This document shows positions 33,451 to 39,935 of a stretch of DNA of 64,000 nt, in pieces. Positions within the stretch are counted from its first letter, which is position 1. Every line of letters begins with the position of its first letter. Location of the stretch: positions 1 through 64,000 of the forward strand of contig JASBSJ010000059.1 of the NCBI GenBank assembly GCA_030148985.1, in the 5' to 3' direction. The notes under the pieces were generated by a model. It was not told the origin of the DNA. It saw only the letters and a program-made list of their open reading frames with translations, and did no database searches. This DNA comes from Sphingopyxis sp. GTDB lineage: Bacteria; Pseudomonadota; Alphaproteobacteria; Sphingomonadales; Sphingomonadaceae. The position numbers and the translations under genes are program-made.

Positions 33451-34794
33451 TTATGCAACGACCAGGCGATACCCCACCGCGGGTTCGTTGATAATCAGCG
33501 CGGGCCGCGCCGGATCGCGCTCGAGCTTTTGCCGCAGGCTTCGCACCGCGACGCGCAGATAGTCGATATGGTCTTGCTGCGCCGGTCCCCACACCGATCG
33601 CAGCAAGTGGGTGTGGGTGAGAACGCGGCCGGCGTGCTTGGCGAGCTCGGCGAGCACGGCATATTCCTTGGGTGTCAGATGCACCGTTTCGCCGTCGCGC
33701 TGGACGCTGCGGTGGTGCAGGTCGATCGCAAGCGGACCGATGACCAGCGGCTCCTGCGCGGCGCCGGGGCTGAGATCGACGAGGCTGTCGATATAGCGAT
33801 CGAGCTGCGCGGTTTCGGCGGCGACGGTCGCGGCGAGGGCCTTGTCGCCGCCCTCGGCTCGCCGCAGCGCGCGCGCCGCAGCGGCGATGGCATTGAGGCG
33901 CGGCTTCACATCTTCGCCGATCGATGTGAGCAGCGCCGCGCGCAGCCGGTCGCGCTCGCGCAGCGCGGCAACCTCGCGCGCCTCACCCTCCAGCCGTGCG
34001 CGTTCCAGCGCGAGCGCGACCTGATCGAGCAGGTTGCCGAGCAGCTGGCGCTGATCTGCGGCGACCGGCGGCAAACCATCCTCGCGCGCGAGGCCGACGG
34101 CGGCGAGAACGGCGTCGTCGGAGGCAATCGGATGGAATTGCCAGTCGGCGGGGTCGCGGCGCGAAATGCCGCGGCCCGATGGTTCGCCGGTGTCGAGGGT
34201 CAGCGCGGCGGCGCCAAGGTTGATGGGGCCGAGCGCGACGCTGGCCGGGGCGGCCGCGACGATTTGCGGTGCCTCGCGTCCGGTGACAAGCACCGTATGG
34301 CTGCCGAAGAGGCGCGCAAGCTCATGGACCGCGACGTCGGCAATCGACTGTTCGTCGGTGCAGGAGAGGAGGCGGCGCGCGAGACCGGCGATCGTCGCGT
34401 TGCGCGCGGCGTGCGCGTCGGCGCGCCGGCTCTGTTCGCGCAGCGATGCCGCAAGACGGCTGGTGACCATGGCGACCAGGAACAGCGCGGCCACCGTCAC
34501 AATGTCGGCCGGGCTGTGGATGACGAAGGTGCGATAGGGCTCGGTGAAATAGAAATTATAGGTGAGCGTCGAGAGGGCGGCGGCGGCAATCGCCGGCCAT
34601 TGCCCGCAGCTGACCGCGGCGACGAGCACCGGCGGAATATAGAGCAGCGCGACCGGCGCGTTGCCCCAGCGATCAGCGATCAGCAAACCGGCGAGCGTCG
34701 CGCCGGCGACCAGAAGCAAGGTGACGGCATAGCCGCCAAGGCGCCTGGCCGCCTCATTCTGCCGGAGGGCCCGGCTAGCCGCTATCGTGTCCAT
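33451..34794 (-). CDS. KdpD-like membrane sensor fused to KdpE-like winged helix; one-component regulator
   Basis: A 447-residue protein. Residues 20-118 are a four-span DUF4118 region as in KdpD (STLTYNFYFTEPYRTFVIHS). Residues about 140-265 are GAF-like. Residues 279-341 resemble the KdpD HisKA helices, but where KdpD reads SHDLRTPL this reads GEDVKPRL: the phosphoacceptor His is Glu. There is no ATPase and no receiver. Instead residues 350-446 are a KdpE winged helix (HLTPKEYAVLAELAKHAGRV, YLRVAVRSLRQKLERDPARP). The N-terminal KdpD/Usp domain is missing. It is divergent from kup (93 nt apart). Inference: a membrane-tethered regulator of potassium uptake, possibly born by deletion between kdpD and kdpE. 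Confidence 0.88.
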   Translation of the reverse strand: MDTIAASRALRQNEAARRLGGYAVTLLLVAGATLAGLLIADRWGNAPVALLYIPPVLVAAVSCGQWPAIAAAALSTLTYNFYFTEPYRTFVIHSPADIVTVAALFLVAMVTSRLAASLREQSRRADAHAARNATIAGLARRLLSCTDEQSIADVAVHELARLFGSHTVLVTGREAPQIVAAAPASVALGPINLGAAALTLDTGEPSGRGISRRDPADWQFHPIASDDAVLAAVGLAREDGLPPVAADQRQLLGNLLDQVALALERARLEGEAREVAALRERDRLRAALLTSIGEDVKPRLNAIAAAARALRRAEGGDKALAATVAAETAQLDRYIDSLVDLSPGAAQEPLVIGPLAIDLHHRSVQRDGETVHLTPKEYAVLAELAKHAGRVLTHTHLLRSVWGPAQQDHIDYLRVAVRSLRQKLERDPARPALIINEPAVGYRLVVA

Positions 34795-34839
34795 GCGTGC
34801 GTAAATGCGCCTCGCGCGCCCCGGCGTCGAGAGGCGCGG

Positions 34840-34863
34840 ATAAAATCCACATGGAATCTTTAT
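34840..34863. promoter_or_regulatory. AT-rich dyad in the kup/regulator intergenic space
   Basis: ATAAA and TTTAT flank a central TCCA-CA-TGGA palindrome, 24 bp in all. It is the only AT-rich symmetric element in the 93-nt divergent spacer, so it is the best candidate for the regulator's site or the kup promoter. Confidence 0.4.
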
Positions 34864-34887
34864 GCGCGACAAGCCCACATCGACGGC

Positions 34888-36804
34888 ATGCAAAACCATC
34901 CCAACGCAACATCGCCCGCCGCCGCGGCTTCGCTCCCCCACGCGCCCAAGGACCGCTTGCCGGTGCTTATGCTCGGCGCCATCGGCGTCGTCTTTGGCGA
35001 CATCGGCACCTCGCCGCTCTATGCGCTCAAGGAAAGTTTCATCGGCCCGCATCCGCTCGCGGTCGACCGGCTGCACATTTTTGGCGTGCTCAGCCTGATC
35101 TTCTGGTCGCTGATGCTGATCGTGACCGTCAAATATGTGTTCGTGGCGATGCGGGCGCATAATCGCGGCGAGGGCGGTTCATTCGCGCTGCTCGCGCTCG
35201 TTTCGCGCCACCTCGGCCGAAGCCGGTGGAGCGGGACATTGGTGGTGCTCGGCGTGCTCGCGGCCTCGATGTTCTATGGCGACGCGATGCTGACCCCGGC
35301 GATCTCGGTCCTCTCCGCGGTCGAGGGGCTGACGGTGGTCGAGGCGGGCCTGCAACCGCTCGTGCTGCCGATCGCTGTGGTGATCCTGATCGCGCTGTTC
35401 CTGATCCAGTCGCGCGGGACGGCGCGGGTGGGGGCGTTGTTCGGGCCGATCGTGCTCGTCTATTTCGCGACGCTGGCGACGTTGGGCGTGGTCAACATCG
35501 CGGCGCACCCCGAAATCCTCGGCATCCTCAACCCCTGGTGGGCGGTCGAGTTCTTTCTCTATGATACGCGGCTCGCCTTCCTCGCGATGGGGTCGGTGTT
35601 CCTCGCGGTGACGGGGGCCGAGACGCTCTATGCCGATATGGGCCATTTCGGCCGCAAGGCGGTGGGGCTCAGTTGGCTGACGCTCGCCTATCCGTGCCTG
35701 ATGCTCAACTATATGGGGCAGGGCGCGCTGTTGCTCGGCACGCCCGAAGCCGTCGAGAATCCCTTTTATCTGATGGCGCCCGAATGGGCGCGGCTGCCGC
35801 TGGTGTTCATCGCCACCGCGGCGACGATCATCGCCAGCCAGGCGGTGATTTCGGGTGCCTTTTCGGTGACGCATCAGGCGATCCAGCTGGGGTTCCTGCC
35901 GCGTCTGCGCACGCTGCACACCAGCGAAAAGGCGGCGGGGCAGATCTATATTCCCGCGATCAACTGGGGCCTGCTGGCGATGGTGCTGCTGCTCGTGCTC
36001 GGTTTCGGCGAATCGACCCGGCTGGCATCGGCCTATGGTATTTCGGTGATCGGCACGATGCTCATCACCACGCTGATGCTCGGCTTCCTGATCTTCAAGG
36101 TGTGGCGCTGGAACCGGTGGCTGGCGGCGGGAACGATCGGGCTGTTCCTGCTCGTTGATGGCATCTACTTTGCCTCCAACATCACCAAGATCCCCGACGG
36201 CGGCTGGTTCCCGCTGGTCGTCGCGGCGGCGCTGTTCACCATACTCACCACCTGGGCGACCGGCCGCCGCCTGATGCGCGCGCGGCTGGAGGAGGCGAGT
36301 ATGCCGCTGCCGCTGTTTATCGAAACGGCCGCCACCTCGGCGCACCGCGTTCGCAACACCGCGGTGTTCATGTCGGCCTCGGCCGAGGGCATCCCGCCGG
36401 CGCTGCTCCACAATCTGAAGCATAATCAGGTGCTGCACGAGCGCGTATTGATCCTGACCGTGCTGGTCGAGGATGTGCCCTACGCTGATCCTGCAACGCG
36501 GCTGGAGGCGCAGGACGCCGGGCGCGGCTTTTACCGCGTGATCCTGCGCTATGGTTTCATGGAGGATGTCGATGTCCCGCGCGAGCTTGCGCGGCTCGAA
36601 GCGATCGGCGGAGCCTTCGACATGATGACGACCAGCTTTTTTCTGGGGCGGCAAAAGCTGGTCGCCTCGGCCGCAAAGCCGGGGATGGCGCTGTGGCGCG
36701 AACGGCTGTTCGCGTGGATGAGCAAAAGCTCAGAAAGCGCGATGGAGTTCTTCAAGATCCCGACCAACCGCGTCGTCGAACTCGGCAGCCAGATCCAGAT
36801 ATGA
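34888..36804 (+). CDS. kup: Low-affinity potassium transporter Kup
   Basis: A 638-residue KUP/HAK/KT transporter with about 12 membrane spans and a C-terminal cytosolic domain. LMLGAIGVVFGDIGTSPLYA, FYGDAMLTPAISVLSAVEGL and GAETLYADMGHFGRKA are the family signatures; the GDIGTSPLYALKE motif includes ion-binding residues. It takes up potassium with protons. The track extends the frame to 33529; the true start is the ATG at 34888. Its neighbour on the other strand is a KdpD/KdpE hybrid. Confidence 0.96.
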   Translation: MQNHPNATSPAAAASLPHAPKDRLPVLMLGAIGVVFGDIGTSPLYALKESFIGPHPLAVDRLHIFGVLSLIFWSLMLIVTVKYVFVAMRAHNRGEGGSFALLALVSRHLGRSRWSGTLVVLGVLAASMFYGDAMLTPAISVLSAVEGLTVVEAGLQPLVLPIAVVILIALFLIQSRGTARVGALFGPIVLVYFATLATLGVVNIAAHPEILGILNPWWAVEFFLYDTRLAFLAMGSVFLAVTGAETLYADMGHFGRKAVGLSWLTLAYPCLMLNYMGQGALLLGTPEAVENPFYLMAPEWARLPLVFIATAATIIASQAVISGAFSVTHQAIQLGFLPRLRTLHTSEKAAGQIYIPAINWGLLAMVLLLVLGFGESTRLASAYGISVIGTMLITTLMLGFLIFKVWRWNRWLAAGTIGLFLLVDGIYFASNITKIPDGGWFPLVVAAALFTILTTWATGRRLMRARLEEASMPLPLFIETAATSAHRVRNTAVFMSASAEGIPPALLHNLKHNQVLHERVLILTVLVEDVPYADPATRLEAQDAGRGFYRVILRYGFMEDVDVPRELARLEAIGGAFDMMTTSFFLGRQKLVASAAKPGMALWRERLFAWMSKSSESAMEFFKIPTNRVVELGSQIQI

Positions 36805-36814
36805 GCGCGCCGGT

Positions 36815-38320
36815 TCAGCGGCGCGGCGGGGCCGCCAGCATCGGGACGATGCGCGCCATGGCGGCGATTGCGAGCAGCAGCGTCGCCGCCGCGAAGGCCA
36901 TCGTATAGATGGGCTCGCCGGGGAAAAACGCCTGCATCGCCGACCCCATCAGCGACGCGACGAGCAATTGCGGGATCACGACAAAGACGTTGAACAGCCC
37001 CATATAGATGCCGAGCTTGGCCTGCGGCAGGCTCGACGCCAGGATCGCATAGGGCATGGCGAGCACCGAGGCCCAGAAGACGCCGATGAAGATTTCGCTG
37101 ACGATCAGCAGTGTCGGATCGCGCAGCACGAAAAAGCTCGCAAAGCCGATCGCGCCGCAGCCGAGGCCGATCATATGCGTCGGTGCCTGCCCCAGCCGCC
37201 GCGACAGCCACGGCAGCAGGGTCAGCGCCGCCACCGCGGCGACGCCGTTATAGATGGCGAACAGCTGGCCGACCCAGTTCGCCGCTGCCTGATAATCGGC
37301 GCTGGCGGCATCGACCGTGCCATAATGATATTGGGCGACGATCGGCGTCGTGTTGATCCACATGATGAACAGCGCCGACCAGCTGAAGAATTGCACGAGC
37401 GCGAGGCGCTTCATCAGCAGCGGCATCCCGGCGAAATCGCCGATGATGCTCGCCAGCATGTTGGTCGTCCGTCCGCGCCGCGCCAGCAGGGTCGCGGCGA
37501 TGCTCGCCAGCCCATAGGCCGCCAGCAGCGCGCCGAGCAGCAGCACCTCGCGGAGCAGCGCGAAATGCTGCTGGATCGCTGTGACGGCGACACCTGCTGC
37601 GATCCAGGCGAAACCGCTGCCAAGCCCGCGCGCGGCCAGATCCTGCGCAGGCGAGGGTGCCGCCGCCGGTTCGCTCACCCCAAAGGCCGCCATCGTCGCC
37701 GGATCATATTCGCGCGTCGTCACGATCGTCCACAGCACCGACAGGAACAGCGCGGCGCCGCCGAACCAGAAGGCATATTTGACCGTGTCGGGAATCTGTC
37801 CCGGCGGCGCGACATTGGCGACGCCCATCGCCTCCATCGCCGCGGGAAACAGCGATCCGACGACCGCGCCCGCACCGATGAAGGCTGTTTGCACCGCATA
37901 GCCTGCGCTATGCTGGTCCTTTCGCAACATGTCGCCGACAAAGGCGCGGAACGGCTCCATCGAAATGTTGAGCGAGGCGTCGAGCAGCCACAGCATCGCC
38001 GCCGCAAACCAGATGGCGGGGCTTTCGGGCATCGCGAACAGTGCGATCGCCGCAAGGATCGCACCCGCCAGGAAATAGGGGCGCCGTCGGCCAAGGCGGC
38101 CGAGCCAGGTCTTGTCGCTCAGATGCCCGACGATCGGCTGGACGAGCAGCCCCGTCAGCGGCGCGGCGACCCACAGACCCGGCAACCGCTCGATGTCCTC
38201 GCCGAGCGACTGGAAGATGCGGCTCATATTGGCATTTTGCAGCGCAAAGCCGATCTGGATGCCGAAAAAGCCGAAGCTGATGTTCCACAGGCCGGCAAAG
38301 CCCTGCCGCGGCTTGTCCAT
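36815..38320 (-). CDS. MFS sugar transporter (SLC45/GPH-like)
   Basis: A 501-residue, 12-span MFS protein. NISFGFFGIQIGFALQNANM, PLTGLLVQPIVGHLSDKTW and RRRPYFLAGAIL match the sucrose/maltose family of sphingomonads and plants (GPH/SLC45-like). GGAG 6 nt before the ATG at 38320 defines the start; the track ORF is 74 codons too long. A LacI-like operator lies 87 bp upstream, matching the one before the TonB receptor. It probably carries maltose or maltodextrin across the inner membrane. Its stop is 10 nt from the kup stop. Confidence 0.92.
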   Translation of the reverse strand: MDKPRQGFAGLWNISFGFFGIQIGFALQNANMSRIFQSLGEDIERLPGLWVAAPLTGLLVQPIVGHLSDKTWLGRLGRRRPYFLAGAILAAIALFAMPESPAIWFAAAMLWLLDASLNISMEPFRAFVGDMLRKDQHSAGYAVQTAFIGAGAVVGSLFPAAMEAMGVANVAPPGQIPDTVKYAFWFGGAALFLSVLWTIVTTREYDPATMAAFGVSEPAAAPSPAQDLAARGLGSGFAWIAAGVAVTAIQQHFALLREVLLLGALLAAYGLASIAATLLARRGRTTNMLASIIGDFAGMPLLMKRLALVQFFSWSALFIMWINTTPIVAQYHYGTVDAASADYQAAANWVGQLFAIYNGVAAVAALTLLPWLSRRLGQAPTHMIGLGCGAIGFASFFVLRDPTLLIVSEIFIGVFWASVLAMPYAILASSLPQAKLGIYMGLFNVFVVIPQLLVASLMGSAMQAFFPGEPIYTMAFAAATLLLAIAAMARIVPMLAAPPRR

Positions 38321-38406
38321 GCGTCTCTCCCCGTCGGGCCGCGCGCGCGGCTTCTGTCCTACCGGTGTCGCAGCGCGCGGCGGGCAGGGCAAGCCGGTTG
38401 GCGGTT

Positions 38407-38422
38407 TGCGTATACGAATACG
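38407..38422 (-). promoter_or_regulatory. LacI-type operator upstream of the sugar MFS gene
   Basis: TGCGTATACGAATACG is an imperfect palindrome. It shares 13 of 16 bases, including GCGTATACG, with the element at 39779. It is 87 bp before the MFS start. Confidence 0.65.
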
Positions 38423-38433
38423 TGGGGGGCCAT

Positions 38434-38573
38434 AAATCCTCCCTGTGGCGAAGCCATGGGGAGGGGGACCGCGCACGAAGGGCGTGGTGGAGGGGCGGCA
38501 ACGTCGCGTTATTGCCCCTCCGTCAGCGCTTCGCGCTGCCACCTCCCCATCGCTGCGCGACAGGGAGGATTTT
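38434..38573. repeat. Palindromic repeat, family F (CTCCCTGTCGCGAAGC type)
   Basis: AAATCCTCCCTG on the left and CAGGGAGGATTT on the right are perfect inverted ends. Nested inner matches (CCATGGGGAGG / CCTCCCCATCG, GGAGGGGC / GCCCCTCC) extend the fold. About 140 bp, between the MFS and LacI genes. Confidence 0.78.
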
Positions 38574-38594
38574 ATGCCCTTTCATCGCCCACCC

Positions 38595-39629
38595 TCAAAC
38601 CGCCGTGCTCTGCCGTTTCACCAGCCGCGTCGGCAAGACCCGCCGCTCGGCTTCCTCACCGTCAATGCGCCGCAGCAGCGCGTCGACAAGCAGCTCACCC
38701 GCGCCCTTCATGTCCTGCATCACCGTCGTCAGCGTCGGCGAGGTCAGGTTGGCGGCGGGAATGTCGTCGAAGCCGATGATCGCAACCTCCTGCGGCATTT
38801 TTATCCCCGCTTCGGCGAGCGCGCGCATCGCGCCGATCGCGATCAGGTCGCTCGCGGCAAAGATCGCGTCGAAACGCGCGCCGCCCGCCAGCAGCGAGGT
38901 CGCCGCGGCATAGCCCGACGCCTCCGACGACACGGCATCGCGCTGCAGCGCCGGGTCGGGCTCGAACCCCGCGGCGCGCATCGCGCGGCAGAGGCCGGTA
39001 TAGCGATCCTGAAACTCGGGCGCATGGTCCGACGCATCGCCCAGAAAGGCGATATGCCGTCGCCCGATCGCGATCAGGTGCGCGCCCGCCTGTTCGCCCG
39101 CCCCGATATTGTCGGAGCCAACGGTCAGCCCGATGTCACCCTCCGACACCGATCCCCAGCGCACGAATTTGGTGTCCATCTCGACCAGATGCTCCAGCTT
39201 CTCGCGGTAAAGCTGATAGTCGCCATAGCCGAGCAGGATGATGCCGTCCGACCGGTGGCTGTCCTGATAGGCGACGTGCCAGTCATTGTGCATCTGCTGG
39301 AAACTGATGAGCAGGTCATAACCGCGAAGCGCGCATTGGCGCGTGATCGACCCCAGCATCGACAGGAAAAAGGGATTGATCATCGATTCGTCGGGGGTGG
39401 GATCCTCGAAAAACAGCAAGGCGAGCGTGTGGGTGCGCTGCGACCGCAGGCTCGAGGCGTTTTTGTCGACCGTGTAATTGAGCTCGCGCGCGATGCGTTC
39501 GATGTTCGCGCGCGTCGCGGCGCTCACCGATTTGCTGCCGCGCAGCGCGCGCGACACGGTGGGCTGCGACACGCCGGCCAGATAGGCGATGTCGAAACTG
39601 GTCGGTTTGGCGGAGGGCGGACGCCCCAT
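38595..39629 (-). CDS. LacI family regulator of the starch locus
   Basis: A 344-residue LacI protein: DIAYLAGVSQPTVSRALRGS and RIARELNYTVDKNASSLRSQ form the HTH and hinge (10-65), and the rest is a periplasmic-binding-like core ending with FDDIPAANLTSPTLTTV. AGGAG about 5 nt before the ATG at 39629 supports the start. It lies between two matching palindromes, one before the MFS gene and one before the TonB receptor, and so probably controls both, with maltose or a maltodextrin as inducer. Confidence 0.93.
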   Translation of the reverse strand: MGRPPSAKPTSFDIAYLAGVSQPTVSRALRGSKSVSAATRANIERIARELNYTVDKNASSLRSQRTHTLALLFFEDPTPDESMINPFFLSMLGSITRQCALRGYDLLISFQQMHNDWHVAYQDSHRSDGIILLGYGDYQLYREKLEHLVEMDTKFVRWGSVSEGDIGLTVGSDNIGAGEQAGAHLIAIGRRHIAFLGDASDHAPEFQDRYTGLCRAMRAAGFEPDPALQRDAVSSEASGYAAATSLLAGGARFDAIFAASDLIAIGAMRALAEAGIKMPQEVAIIGFDDIPAANLTSPTLTTVMQDMKGAGELLVDALLRRIDGEEAERRVLPTRLVKRQSTAV

Positions 39630-39778
39630 GTTCCTCTCCTGCCGCGGGCGCCCGGTGGCGGCCGTCTGTTGCGCATGATTTAGCGGCTGGCCGGGGCGGC
39701 GCAATGGCCTGGCGGACCGGCGCGGCAACGGCATCGGCGCTGTGACATTTTGGCGACAAGCGCATCGCCCGCATATTA

Positions 39779-39794
39779 TGCGTATACGTATACC
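39779..39794 (+). promoter_or_regulatory. LacI-type operator upstream of the TonB receptor
   Basis: TGCGTATACGTATACC contains the perfect palindrome GTATACGTATAC. It lies in the 306-nt gap between the divergent lacI and receptor genes, 140 bp before the receptor start. I see no other structure in that gap. Confidence 0.72.
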
Positions 39795-39935
39795 CTATGG
39801 CGGCGCAGCGCGATTGGTTTCAATTGCGAGGCTCAAGATGGGTAAAGCCCACGTGTCGGAGAGGAGCCTCAAGGACGGTCACGTCCCCGGTCCGATGCGC
39901 GGTCATCGATGCCCGTCTGTACCAGGGGAATCACT

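Noticed and set aside
33529-34887. Upstream extension of the kup frame in the track (1091 residues)
   Set aside because: The extension runs antisense through the KdpD-KdpE chimera gene. Kup itself begins at 34888 with a normal N-terminus.
36968-38779. 603-residue plus-strand ORF
   Set aside because: Antisense to the MFS transporter gene, with repetitive Arg/His/Gln composition and no signature.
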